A stretch of 64,000 nucleotides of DNA from Cercis canadensis (GCA_003255065.1 QAOA01000773.1:377728-441727); one strand, 5' to 3'. Shown: positions 38,461 through 51,601, counted from the first letter of the stretch. Notes: a model not told the origin generated them from the letters alone. Numbers and translations are program-made.

Positions 38461-39113
38461 ATAAGGCATTGGTGAGTTTCATGTATTAACCACGCACTTA
38501 ATGATTAAGGGCTATATGTGTTACTACTATAGCTATCTGTCAGGATTGTCTTTTGTTGCCTTTTCATGCATAATTATCAATCCTTAGTTCAGTCACTAGA
38601 TTGAGTAGAAATTTTAGCCCTTAAAGCAACAAGTTCGTGGATTCAAGTTTTGACAGTGATGACCTCTCCTGGGACTTTGTTTGAGTTTTTGTCAACCTTC
38701 ATGAGTTTATTCAAATTTATCTCCAGGATCTTTTACAGGGTTCTAAGCAAAGCACCTATTCTGTCATGTGTGGCAGAATGAGTGTTTTGTAACAATAACC
38801 CGTTTTGTTTATCTTTGTTGCCATCTTACAAAAGTTGTGGGAAGCTTGACATTTGGTGATGCTGTCTGTGTGTGTTATCATTATTGACTCTGTAATAGAG
38901 CTGGTTTCCTTCATGTGGCTCTTCCTGTGTTTATTTTTTATGCACCGTTAAACTTGAAGGCTATGGATACGGGGAAGACTATCACTACGGAGACAAGGCA
39001 TGTATCACCTTTTTTTACACTGTATCATACCGGCATAATTAGTATAATTTAAATTTTATTAGGTTTACTTAAAATTTCTTAGTATAACTTAAAGATTAAT
39101 TCAGTGTTAGTAT
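38188..39113. other. 3' flank of mTERF copy 1 and intergenic DNA
   Basis: 38188-38460 matches the 3' flank of copy 2. The rest up to the hAT-like end at 39114 has no recognised gene. Confidence 0.5.
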
Positions 39114-41922
39114 CAATGTGTTAAAAACCGGACCGGACTGACCGGTCCAACCGGTGCCCGGTGAAAATACCGGTTCAGTTGATACCCTTAACTCGTGTTA
39201 CTGGTTTAACTGCTCAGAACTGGTGCAAACCGCCCAAGCCGATGCGAACCGGTTCCAGTTTTTAATAACCGGCTGGTTCTCTTTTCCTCTCAAAAATTTA
39301 TTTGGATAAGTAGAAAATGCCCATGTGTTGATCAGCACATTGGCGTGCATGACTTTTAGGGGGCGTTTGGTACAAGGACTATTTTTAGTTTCTCAAGAAT
39401 CATAACTTGGGAAACCAAGACTCCTATGTTTGGTACAAGACTCTAAAAAAACACTCCCAGGCAAATAGGATTCCTGGGAACACTTTTTGGGCAACTTTCC
39501 CACCAAATAATTCCCTTTTTTTTTTGGGGGGGGGGGATGGTATTCTCAGATTCCCATGACATGGGAAAGTTTTTTGAAATGTAAAAAGTCTCTTTTGCCC
39601 CTGTGCTTGTCCCCAAAATCCCTGTGAGCCTTCAGGTTGCTGTGCATGCGAGGATCGCAGAGGCAGAAAGCAGAGAAGATAGAGAGAAAGAGACACTCAC
39701 ACAGAAAGCAAAGGAGGGATATGAAGGCCACAAAGCTGGTATCCCAGAACACCACCAAGCCTCTACCTGTGGTTTCGCAATTCGCCATTTGCATCCTCTC
39801 TGTAAGTCGCTGAAACTTGCCTGCTTTGCCCTCTTCCTCCAACTTCTTTGCTTTCTCAAATGTGTTTGATATGATATTTTCCTTGTTTTAGCGTACCCTT
39901 TGCTTTTTGGGGCAATTTTAGGGCAATTTTTGTGCGTCTGCTTCGTGCTTCTGATTCGTGTGATTGAGTAGTCTTTTTGGTGTTTTTGCTGAATGCTACT
40001 ATTTTGTGTCTATGTAAACTGTTGTTCTCTGGTTATGACCTGCACTGGCAATGATTTTGCCTCAGTTGGCTTCAAGAATTTAATCTAACTGTTCAATGGG
40101 AAATGGACTTGATTGGATGGTTTGTCGTGCTCTAATTGATAAATTGGTAAGTAATATCTGCTTCTAGAATTAGATTATTACCCTCAAGTCTTTACTCAAA
40201 AAGGTGAATGACTCACAGAAACATGCACAAAGAGAGAAAACAGGGAAAGAGAGGCACCTTGAAGCTTCTTTCAGGGATTAGAACCAGCAATGAAATGAGT
40301 TGAAGAGGGTACTTGTCTTATATGTACATTTCTTTGCTGCAATTGATGAAATATTTAGAAAAAAGCTTGGAGATATAAAATCGAGAAAATGGCTATGGGG
40401 AAGGAGAGCGTGTTAGGGGGTTGAGTAGGTGATTCCCTTTGAAGTATCAATTAAATGGCTACGTATAAAAACAACAATAATTTTCTTCAGTATCAATTAA
40501 AAAATTACTACCTAATTGGGTTTAACTCAAGTAATTGATAGAGTTGAGCAAGACATAAAAGAGGTTCCTAGATAGTGCTGGGCCCTGCATTTCCATGCAC
40601 ATATCAGATTTGAAGCTAAGCAGTTGACCTGAAAAAGGGACATTATATTACCCATGTATATCCCTTTAGTTCTTCTATCTATAGTTCATTTTGGGAATTA
40701 CCATTTCTATTAGTAGTTACCAGTTATCAGTTACCTTCTCTTCTCTTTGACTTAGCAGTTGCCATGACAGCAATCTCCAAAATGTCTCACTGATTATAGT
40801 ACTGGTTGGTTTAATGCTCAATATTCGGTCCCATGTGATTTTATCAATTGATTTGGGTTTACTCCTTGTTTGGAATAATTGGTATGGTCCATCAATAAAT
40901 AAAAATAATTTTAATTGCAAATTTTTATGGTTTAAGTCAAAATTTGCATGTCTGCACCTTATAGAGTCTAATTTTAAGGATTATTTATTGGGGATTGTTT
41001 GGACAAATCCACTTGCTATTCTTGGAGTTTCTTGTTAGTGAAACTAATCCCATTGTATTAATGATGCAGTATCCTGAAATTTAGTATTCAACATTTGATT
41101 TAAGGATTTGGTTATTTATAATCCATGAATGGAATGGCCAATGCAGAAACTATTTTTTTTCTGGTTTTTGTAGAAGCTTCTGATGTAATAGAGTGTGTTT
41201 TTGTTCTTTAAGGTAAAGTCATAGTTAATGGTTTTGATATGCAATATCCTGCTCACTGTTATATGCAAATGCAATCTCTTTATCGATGTAGCTGACCTAC
41301 TGATGTCTGGCTATGGGAGCATCCAATATAGGAACAAGGGTTTTGCTCACATTTGTTATTAAATGTTCTTTTTTTTCCTTCTAATTTTTAGTTTTGGCAC
41401 AACAGTTACTATACAAAGCTAAATAAATTGCTTCTTTGGAAGTTGTACAATTTATAATTAAAATGAATCACAACTTCTGAATGTTGATTGCTGATTGTTG
41501 AAGCATTTTGGAGTTTTGTGAGTCTTGTTGCCTCTAGAATATCTCATATGCTTAGGTATCATCAGTTAATTACCCGTTTGGATTATATCATGATGGTTAG
41601 CCAGTAAACACACGCAGCTTCATGAAGTTTGCATCTCCCTTTACCTCTCTTAATAACTATATACGTGATTATTTGTTGTCTTTTTGTGTTTATCAACAGC
41701 TTCAGTTGACATATAGACAAGAAGATGAAGTACCAATATTTCTTCAGTCAATGAGAGACAATTGGTAGGTCATTGTGTCCTTTCAGTTGTCATTCTCATT
41801 GTGTGTGTGGGTGTGGGAAGAGGAGGGTGGGGGGGCCTCTATAATCAAAGAACTATTAGATTTCATTCATGCTTCATATCTTCAACTTTGTCATGACATT
41901 TTTTCTTATTATTGGATGTCAG

Positions 41923-42246
41923 GCTGGTGGGTTGGAGATTCTCACTCTCAACAGCTTATATGATGAAGCAGCATATATGGCCCCGAATCCATTTGCAGTG
42001 CAAGATCCATTTGCTTTATCAAGAAGCATCCCTCCCCCACCCAATGTCCAAATGGTAGGAATGGCTCAGCAGCAAGCAAATCCATTGGGTCCTTACCAAC
42101 CATATCAGCCACAACCACAGCAGCAGCATATGTTGATGAATCCAACAAATCCCTTTGGCGATGCAGGAGAATTTGGGGCATTTCCTGTGAATCCCACTTC
42201 TCACCCACAAAATAACAATCCATTCGGAAGCACAGGCTTGTTATAA
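41923..42246 (+). pseudogene. Last exon of an AP180/ANTH-type clathrin-assembly protein
   Basis: An acceptor (GGATGTCAG) precedes a 107-residue open frame starting AGGLEILTLNSLYDEAAY and ending NNPFGSTGLL with TAA. It holds three NPF motifs (PNPFAV, TNPFGD, NNPFGS), a DPF motif, and a P/Q-rich linker. This is the unstructured tail of plant putative clathrin-assembly proteins of the At2g25430/At4g32285 type. The tail of such proteins binds clathrin and EH-domain adaptors, while the N-terminal ANTH domain binds phosphoinositides. No ANTH exon is visible in the 2.5 kb upstream. The fragment lies wholly between the Harbinger-like ends, implying capture. The frame is undamaged, so capture may be fairly recent, or the fragment may be selected in a chimeric transcript. 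Confidence 0.75.
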
Positions 42247-42626
42247 GAAAACTTTTTTTGGGGATGTTGTAAATGTAATCAACCAAGTTGGGTTTTTGTT
42301 CATTCAGCAATGAGTAAAATGTAGCATGGCTTACCTATTTATTTTTAGATAGATGATTTCTGGAATGGACTTGTTTACCTTGTAAAGACGTGATAACACT
42401 GAGAATGTAATCATAATTTTATAATATACAGAATGGTGAGATCTTTTTTTTCTTTGGATATATCCCGAACTCTCAAATTCAAGCATGCATAACCCCATTC
42501 ATGTTCATATACGCTGTACTCTGCAACCATTGGTAGATCAATATATAACATAAAATAATTTTTAATATATATATATATCTCATAATTAATCATTAAGTCA
42601 AAATTAAGTTACGATCCAATCCTAAA

Positions 42627-42639
42627 TGGTATCAGAGCC
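42627..42639 (+). other. tRNA-Met primer-binding site of the endogenous caulimovirid
   Basis: TGGTATCAGAGCC is the sequence complementary to the 3' end of initiator tRNA-Met used by caulimovirids. A one-base variant lies in the second terminal repeat at 50388-50400. Confidence 0.85.
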
Positions 42640-45600
42640 TGACTGTCTCTAAATCGGGTAGGGGTAATGAGTTTGTGTGTGTGAGCGCACTGTCTCATCT
42701 TTCATAAAAAGATTCTCTTTCAAACAAAATGTTTATCTTACATGGCTAGGTGGTTTGAGAACCGAGTCAGTAGATATCATGGTTATGGTTTGTTAGAAGA
42801 TCAAGCTTTAATTAGATATTACAGAAGTCTCCTTCTCAACAAAGAATTTGTTCAAACAGCAGATCCTTACTACGTTTGGGTTCTTAGATATCAAGTCTCA
42901 TTAAGATAAAAAAAAAAAAAAAATTGCATATCTAGTTGTCTAAGTCAGATGGTAGGATATTTTGGTCCTTACATAGAACAACAAAAGTTTAATTACTGGT
43001 ACAATAGTAATAGAGTTCAATATCTCAAAAAGACTCATCCTTCTGAAAAAGAAGAAATTGAACACTTCCAAAGAGCTGCTCAGTATCACTTTAAGAAGCT
43101 TGTTTATCTAGCTGTCTAGTTACTGTTCAAATATTTGTTTTAGAGGTTCATTAAGCTTAATATAGGTCTTTAAAGTCTAAGACTTTGTAGGATATCAAGA
43201 CTTTAAGAAGATTAAGAGTTTTTCTTGACTTAGCGTTGGTAAGCCTGAAGCGTGTTCCCGGTAGTAAGACCCAGGGGAGGCAGTAAAACTGTTGGTAAGC
43301 GTGGTGTTCCCAGTGAGTTCAAGGAAGATAATTAATTGGATTAGAGTTAAGATTGATTATAATGTCAAGGATGATTAGAAGATTGTTGTTTGGTAGACAT
43401 GAACCTTATAGTTCAAATATTCAAGAACGTGACTATTCAATAGATAATCAAGATGATGATAGTGGTAATAGCAAAGAAATTGTTATTTCAAAAATAGAAC
43501 AAAACCTTCAAAATTGGACTATTCCAAAGGTTCCTTCATCAGAAGTTTATCCAAAAAGTAATTTTGACATACTTCACAGTTATGTTATCAAAACAGTGGA
43601 ACAAACAATAATAGTCAAAAGATCAAATGATTCAATACATCTCTTCTCAGAAGATATGATCAAGAAACATCATCAACAAGGATTCAAATATCTCCATTTA
43701 GGATTAGTTCAAATAGCAGTCAAACCTCTTCACAGGCTAGGAATAGATACACCTATCCTAGTGTATCTTAGAGATAAAAGAGTGGTAGAATTCCAAGACT
43801 CAATATTAGGAGTTATCCAGTCAAATCTTCATAATGGTGCCTCATATGTAGATTGTTTTCCTAATTACACTATGGGATTAAGTCATCAGATACTTCAAAA
43901 TTCTTAGAATTAAAAATCAAATCAAAAAAAGAAAAGTTTCTTCCAGGAATAGAACACATGACAATCATATATAGAATATGTTACAAAGTCATGAAAACTG
44001 AGATCAATATAGGTTGTATCAAACAATCTCCAAGAGATAAATCTTTGTTATTAAAAGTCAACAGTCAAAATTCTCAGTCAATAATCCCTAAAAGGTTAAG
44101 ACATAATAAAATTTCATATGTTGATGAATGAGAAATAGAAGATATTGTTCCTCCTAGACCTCTAGAGTTTCCAGAATTAAATCATATCATAACATTTTCT
44201 TCAGGAAATGTTACTCTTAAATTTGGTAGATCAAACTCTACTAGGTATGAACCATCAACTCATTACAGTTCTGCTAGAAGATTAGTAGATTTCTCTTCAA
44301 TAAATTTATCAGGAATTAACTTTAGACCAGTTATTCCAAAACCTGTTTATAAAAATACTCAGGATTCAGATTCTCCTCATATGTCTCCTACTAGGTCTGA
44401 TTTTCAAAGTCAACTCAATGTCATATCAAAATAGTTTCAAATAGATAAATAATATCTTAGGAAAGAATTCATGAGAGTCTCAAACAAAGAAAAAAGACAT
44501 TGGTATTTCAAAAGATTCAATAGTCATTCAAGATAGATACTCACGGAAATTCATTATCATGAGTTAAATATCATGAACGATAATATGTCTTTCTTCGAGT
44601 GGTTCGAAGAGTATGCTGACATAAATAATATATTTTATCCTTATGCTAAAGAGGATGACACATTTTATCCTTACAAACCAATCAAAAAGATTAATACAAA
44701 CACTAGGATAAGTCAAAATTGAAAAACTTCATCAGATATATAAGTTATTATTGTCCATCCTCCTTTAGAAGAAATTACTATAAAAAAAATGTTCATAATG
44801 AAGATGTAGTAGCATCACCTTTCAAAATAACACATGGTCCTGACAAGGACAGTCCTTCATTAAAAGATATAAAAAATATACAGTGTCAAAATAATTATAC
44901 AAATCAAATATTCAAGACTATTTCAAATCAAATGACTAGAGTAAAGAATACACTATCTTCTCCTCCTTTATTAGGTCATTCATTAAAACCTCCTTCATTA
45001 GGTCATTCATTAGGTTCCCCTTCTTTAGGTCCTACTTCCTTAAAACCTCTTTCTTCTCCTTCAATAACTTTCTCCAGTTCAAAAATTTAACAGTCTATTT
45101 ATAAGATACCAAACTTTTCAAAGATCAAATATATTAAATTTGAAAATGAAGATGCCTTAAACCTAATAGTAGAAAAGCTCAATAAATTGGATAATAAACA
45201 ATCAATCAACATGATAAAAAATGAAGAAGAAGAGTTAGCAGTCAATAAAGTTTTCAAACAGAATCTAAGATTAAGTTAAAGAACTTATCAAACCAGGAAT
45301 TATTATTCAAAACCTACTCTTCCTGATATTCAATTTGAAGAAAGAAATCAGTATGTTCATTTAAGCTATGATGAAACTAGTGTTTATGAATGAAACATTG
45401 ATGGTATGAGTGAACATGAAATATTGAATCATATAAATGAAATTCTCATGGCAGCTTATGCTTTTAGAGTCAAAATTCCTTCAGCAAATCAAAGAAATAT
45501 CTTTAGAATTGTCATTAGTAGTTTCACAGGTTAACTTAGAGGTTGGTGGGATAATTATCTCACTGAAGATCAAAGATTAGATTAGAAAATTTAATAGATC

Positions 45601-48600
45601 CTGAAACTAATAATTCAACATGTATAGAACTGTTAATCTATGCTATCATCAAACATTTCATAGGTGAACCTCAAAGCTTTTAAGAAAAATCATTAGAAAT
45701 CTTAGCCAACTTGAAATGTAGAAAATTCTCAGACTTAAGATGATATAAAGATGTGTTCTTCTCAAAAGTGTTCTTAAAAAATGATTGTAATGTAGCTTAT
45801 TGAAAAAAAAAAAAGTCTATCTGTGGTCTTCCTAAGCTATTTGCAGAGAAAGTCAAAGCAATGTTAAGAAATTTTAGAACTCAACAACGATTATCATTGA
45901 CTCAAGTTTACGAAACCTCTTCATATGGTCAGTTGTTTAGTGCTATTAATCAAGAAGTAATGATTGAGTGTAATGATATAAGGTTCAAAAATAAGATTCA
46001 AAAAGATAGTCATAGGAAAAAAGATGAGTTAGAGAATATTTGTAATCTAATGGGAATTGATACAAATTTAATTCCTCCCTCTTCAAGAAATAGGAAAAAT
46101 AAAAAATCCTTTAAGAAAGAATTTAAGAATAAGAAATTCAAAAAGAATAGGAAATACTATAATAGAAATGAACCAAACAAACCTTCAAAAGAGTCATTTT
46201 CAAAAAATCAAAACAGAAGTTCAAAGTCTAGAAAGTCATTCAAAGGCCCGGTTTGTTATAAGTGTGGTCAAATAAGACATTACCAAAATTATTGTCCAAT
46301 GAAGAAAAAGATTAATTCATTAAATATTAGTGATCAATTGAAAAAAGAATTAAGTAAATTATTCATCAATAAAGTTTCAGATTTAGAGAATGAATCTGAA
46401 AGAGATCCTTTAGAACAAAATTTTGAAGAAGATCAATTAGAAAATATTTATGATGTTCAAGATGAATCATCTGCTTTAGAATCATCTGAATCTGTAATAG
46501 GTGAACCTTGTGTTCAAAATTGCAAGAATCCAGATTGTGCTGAAAATTGCAAGAAATCAGTAAATGTTATTTCATCAGAAGCCTATTTCTCCATACATGT
46601 CATAGAAAAGATAGAGGATGATGAAATAAAAAAATAATATCTTTTAAAGTTAAAAGATATCATAGATAAAGAGAAATCAAGTATACCCAACATTAAGCTA
46701 CAAGTCTTAGTGAAATACTTTCAAAAATGAATTCAAAACAGCATGTAATTTCTGTCAAAGATCTTCAAAATGAAATCAAAGTAGTCAAAGAAGAAATTAG
46801 GCAATTAAAGCAAAATCAGAGTCAAATAGAATTACAGTTGCTTAACTTATCATTAAAGAATCATATCAATATTCAAGCTTCTAATTAAAAGGATAAAGAT
46901 GAAGATATTGGACAATCTTCAGATTCTCATAAAATTTATTTGAATATCATCAATAAGATTCAAATTCAAAAATGACATTGTAGGATATCATTAATCATTA
47001 ATAAAGAATATCATAAGAGTTTCATAGTTCTAATAGACTTAGGAGTAGACATGAATTGTATTCAAGAAGGATTAATTCCTACTAAGTATTATGAAAAGAC
47101 TTTAGAGTCTTTAACTAGTGCTAATGGTTCAAAACTTCAAATAAAGTATAAGTTAATCAAGACTCAAATTTGTAATAAAGATATATGTTTCAAAAATACT
47201 TTCATCCTAGTCAAAAATATCTCAATACCGGTCATATTAGGAACTCCTTTTCTTACTCAAATATATCATTTTCATGTAACATATTAAGGAATACATACTA
47301 GTCAATGTGGTAAAGAAATCACATTTGAATTTCTTAGACTAATGAAAGACAAAGATGTTAATGAAATTCAAAATAGTTCTATTTCTGTTATCAATATGAT
47401 AATGAAGAAACAAAAGCAAATTCAATACTTGAATCAAGAAGTTTATTACAGGAGAATAGAAGAGCATATTCAAAATCCTCAGGTCAAAGATAGGATAGAA
47501 AAAATTCAAAAGAAAATTCAAAATAAAGTCTGTGCCGATCTTCCAAATGCTTTTTGGTAAAGGAAGAAGCATATGGTGGAATTATCTTATGAAAAAAAAA
47601 TTCATGAAAGTAAGATTCGTACCAAGATAAGACCAATTCAAATGAACAAAGAATTGTTAGAAATTTACAAAAAAGAAATTCAAGAGTTGTTAGATAAGAA
47701 ACTCATTAGACCAAGGAAGTCTCATTGGAGTCATGCAACTTTATTCAAGATAGTCCTAAATCATAAGTTTCTTAACAAAATTCTTCAATGGATTAGGTAT
47801 TATCTAATACCTAACAATAAAGATTTGTTTAGTTGTTCATATAGTTCATCAGTATTCTCAAAGTTTGATAAAATTACTTTATGGTATAGATTATTATTGT
47901 TCATACTAATAAACTTAGTTTTGCAAATGGATCCTCGGCAATCATTGATGTATTTCGGTGATAAAACCTTACCTGTCTGGCCTAGACATTCTAATTTACA
48001 TTACAAAGGTAACTTAATAGATTTAAATAATTGTGAAATAGTAATACTAGATACTATTTGAAATATTAATGACTTTAATAGTAAATCATTAGTTTTGGAA
48101 GTAGTAGCAGATTATTTTCACTTTTCTCATCACAAATTTCATCACAAAGCTTGTCCTACTTGTGGAATAAATGAATATTTCATAAATAATCTTACTTACA
48201 ACAATCTTGAGTTAATCAAAGAAAATAATTCTCTCAAAAGGCAAGTAGAAGCCCTGTCAGCCCAACTGGCTCATAGTGAAATATCATCATCATCCCCACT
48301 AGATGAAAACATATTCAAAGATCTTGATGCTTTGGAAGATATAGTTTTAGCTCCACTGGCTAAAGAAAAAAGTGAGACAAGTAAGAATGCTACTAATATC
48401 TTAGCCCCACTGGCTAAAGATAAGAATAAGAGAGAGTATATACATATTTCAGCCCCACTGGTTGAAGATAAATGTGAGATAAGTGAGAGTGTAAGAACTT
48501 TAGCCCTACTGGCTAAAGGAAAAGAGCAAATTCTACCTTTAACTTCACTAGTTAAAGAAAAGTTGATAAAAGAAGAAAAAGAAAAGAAAAAGTCAAGAAT

Positions 48601-49781
48601 TTTCTTCTTCTCTCACAGTTTTCTCAGTCAATTACCAGATGTTGATTGCAGAGAACTTGTTCATCAAACACTTCAAGAAACTGAACTCAACAGAGAAGAG
48701 TTTATTCAAAAAGTCTTGGTAGAATTAGCCTGTGACTACAAACTCATTCCAGGGATGACCTGGACATGAGAATGTTATCATGGTCTCAAAAAACTTGAAT
48801 GTCTCAAAACAGATCCTTTGTGCAAAGAAATTCCATTTTTTATGCCTGACTGTAAATGTCATATTACCTATAGCATTTGTAGAGCTCATTAGATCTTTCC
48901 CTTTATCATCCTATTACAATTCATTTCAAAGAATAACCAATAGTTTTAACTCCTCAAAAGCTTTTAGATTATGGATACATTGCCAATGTTCTCATTACAG
49001 ACCCTGATCAATCAGATGAATTTGGAAGAAAACTATCTCATTGTATTATACATATTTTTGATAAGTTTCCTCTAAAAAGATATGTTGAACTACTCATTCA
49101 AAACAAAGTCCCAGAATGAATCAAAGAAATTTGTTATCATGCTCAACACAAAATCTTGCTCAAAAAACACATGATGAAACCCTATCTCATGTCCTCAGAA
49201 TATCCTTGGCCTTGTTACAATTTTTCTAAGCGCAAGCAGATTAGACATTGGAGAGCTAGGACAATTGCAAAAGACCTTTCCATCCAATATCAAACTCTTG
49301 TTGCAGAAGATCATAATCAAAAAATATATTCAGACCTATCCATTCCAGAGGTTCCTTTCAATATTTAAATTGATTTTCAACAATTAACTTATCATTATTT
49401 TTAAAAGAATCATGCAGAGGATTTAGAAGCAATTCATCGTCTCTATGAAGATGTAGATAAAAACGACGGATTCGACTACTGAAATACTTTGTATGATGAA
49501 GAATATTATAATATCGTCAATCAGATGAAATCGTGATACAGTCACCCAAAGACTGTCGTCCATGTGCAGTGATTCCAAAAGATTGCAAAATGCATATGGT
49601 TACTAGCAAACTAATCATCATAGTCAACAAGCTTTATAAAGACTTCTCCTATCATGACAAGTGGCAACCTCACAAGGCATCATGAAAAGTTTCATTACAT
49701 ATCATGCAAAAGACAAAAATGGATTTCAAACACTTTGGAAACCATGGATTTCAAACCTTCTCAAATCCACTCATCAAGGTC

Positions 49782-49789
49782 TATAAATA
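49782..49789 (+). promoter_or_regulatory. Pararetroviral TATA box
   Basis: TATAAATA in the context TCTATAAATAGCC, in the non-coding part of the fossil virus, about 600 bp before the second primer-binding site. This is where caulimovirid promoters lie. Present activity is unknown. Confidence 0.55.
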
Positions 49790-50500
49790 GCCAAGTTCAA
49801 GACACAAAGAGGACACACTAACTCCTTCCTAACACAAAAGCTCTCCCAAGTGAAGCTTTCTTTCATCAAAGTTCTCATTAGTCATTAGATTTTCATCAAA
49901 ATTTCAAAGCCTAAGGTAAAAAACCTTTCATCAACCTTCAAAGACCCTTGTTCTCTTCTCCTTATGAATCAAAGTTTGTAATTACTTTCAAAGTGTATTT
50001 CAAGAAGTTTCAAAGTTGTAAGTATTACTTTATTTAAATATTAAGTTCTAATTCAATACTTCTTGTATTATGCATTCATAATCTTATCCTTGCTTTTCAG
50101 TGCAGACTACCGCTGGATTAGCTTCCCTTCATAAGCATTCATCCATCTCCTTGCTTTCCAATGCGGATTACCGCCGGATTAGCCTCCCTTTTAATTTTTG
50201 AAGTCACTGTTCATTTTTACTATTCATGATTACTATTCACAAGTTACTGTTCATTTTGAACTTTTACTTGTTTGCATGTTTCAAATTAATTTCTGCATCC
50301 TTTTCATAAAGTTTTTGACTTACTCATTAACTCTGATCTCTCATAATTAATCATTAAGTCAAAACTGAGTTACGATCCAGTCCTAAATGATATCAGAGCC
50401 TGACCACCTCTAAATCGGGTAGGGGTAATGGGTGTGTGTATGTGAGCGCACTGTCTCATCCTTCATAAAAAGATTCTCTTTCAAAGAAAATGTTTATATA

Positions 50501-50824
50501 TATATTCATATTACTTGTTATATATGGGTCTCACCATAAAAATTATATATAATAGTAATTAATTTATTTATTCATCCAAATTTAGATAGGGGTATTTTTG
50601 GAAAAATAACCAAGATTCCCAAGAAATTAACATTTGAACCAAACATGAATTATAAGATTCCCAGGAATAAATATTTAACATTCTCAAGAATGTTTATGGC
50701 CAACCAAACATAAATTATAAGATTCCTGGGAACATGATTCCTAGGAACAGGATTCTTAGGAACAAGATTCCCAGGAATGATGTTTCCCGGGAACTAAAAA
50801 AAAATCCTTGTACCAAACAACCCC
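50501..50824. other. Right arm of the Harbinger-like element
   Basis: TA-rich junction, then about 200 bp rich in GATTCC(T/C)(A/G)GGAA-type repeats ending at the TTA duplication. It mirrors 39359-39605. Confidence 0.6.
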
Positions 50825-51601
50825 TTAAGAATGGCAACTACCACTAAACCAAGTTGAGTTGCTTGTCATTTTATCTACTTTTTAATATTTAATATATCTT
50901 TTCATTACAATTGGTAAATAAAAATTTACATATATATTTATAAAATCAAATATATATATATATATACACCACTAGACCAAGTTGAGTTGTATGGCATCTT
51001 GCATTTTTTTTTCTCTTAGTCTATTATGCACAATTTTATTGGTTTCTTGGTTATTTATTTATTTATTTAGCTAATACCATGTGACTATGTCTCTTTTTTT
51101 TTTTTCCTTGTTATGATTATTTGGTTATTTATTTATATGTTCTGATTATCTAATTTTGTTATGTTAAGAGTTGTAAACTTGATTATGTTGAGTTTATGTG
51201 AACTTGTAAGAGATGTTAGTTGTTAGAACAATCTAATTTTGTTATAGGGTATCATTTTAAATTAGGTGTATATAGATTAAATTTTTCTATCTTTTTAGTT
51301 ATTTCAATATTTAAGTTTGAGACTTTTATTTATAAGTTAAGTTTGATAATTTGTGCTTCATCCTTCATGTTTTCTTCTTTGTGAATCTTTAAGTTTGGAA
51401 AAAGTTTCGATTCAACCGGTTCGATCGGCGGTCCAACGGGTATGACCAATCCAACAAATTATTTTTTGTTACACCAATTCACTCACTGGTTCAATTTTTA
51501 AAAACATTAATTAGTATGATACAATGTAGAACTAAAATAATGTGAAAAAAAAATGGTGAAAATGGTGAGATAAGACATATTGGTAGTGTAGGATATTCTT
51601 C

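Larger units (their letters stand above)
42577..50500 (+). mobile_element. Endogenous caulimovirid (Florendovirus/Petuvirus-like), one genome length, broken
   Basis: A fossil plant pararetrovirus. The start (42577-42735) and end (50341-50500) are direct repeats of about 160 bp with about 12 differences, so slightly more than one circular genome (unit about 7.76 kb) is present. The tRNA-Met primer site TGGTATCAGAGCC lies at 42627. Recognisable parts in order: movement-protein-like region (about 43.35-43.9 kb), coat region with a CCHC zinc knuckle (about 45.3-46.6 kb), aspartic-protease-like region (about 47.0-47.3 kb), reverse-transcriptase-like region (about 47.5-47.9 kb), and a further coding region (about 48.1-49.4 kb). 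The promoter and leader follow. It is heavily broken (well over ten breaks). The divergence of its ends suggests an age of some millions of years. It sits in TA-rich sequence and is inside the Harbinger-like element. Confidence 0.85.
39359..50824. mobile_element. PIF/Harbinger-like element carrying a clathrin-assembly gene fragment
   Basis: Inverted ends: GGGGGCGTTTGGTACAAGGA on the left, and GGGGTTGTTTGGTACAAGGA when the right end is read inward. They continue into arms of about 240 bp full of TTCCTGGGAA-type repeats. TTA flanks both sides (39356-39358 and 50825-50827), the duplication expected for PIF/Harbinger. Without the viral insert the element is about 3.6 kb. It encodes no recognisable transposase but contains the last exon of an AP180-type gene at 41923-42246, so it resembles a gene-fragment-carrying (Pack-type) non-autonomous element. 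Confidence 0.7.
39114..51509. mobile_element. hAT-like element, outermost layer of a nest
   Basis: The left end is CAATGTGTTAAAAACCGG. The right end, read inward on the minus strand, is TAATGTTTTTAAAAATTG. Both ends have subterminal CCGGT/ACCGG repeats (39130-39280 and 51400-51510). The flanks are GTTAGTAT (39106-39113) and ATTAGTAT (51510-51517), 7 of 8 bases equal, fitting an 8-bp hAT duplication. Excluding the inner insert it is only about 930 bp and encodes no transposase. Confidence 0.6.

Noticed and set aside
41701-41763. Extra exon (LQLTYRQEDEVPIFLQSMRD) before the clathrin-assembly exon
   Set aside because: It is preceded by CAG but closes at a stop after 22 codons, has no good donor, and I do not recognise it as part of the AP180 family.
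48095-48769. Host gene with a repeated APLAK motif
   Set aside because: It lies inside the caulimovirid, between the polymerase region and the promoter, with the same base composition, so it belongs to the fossil virus.
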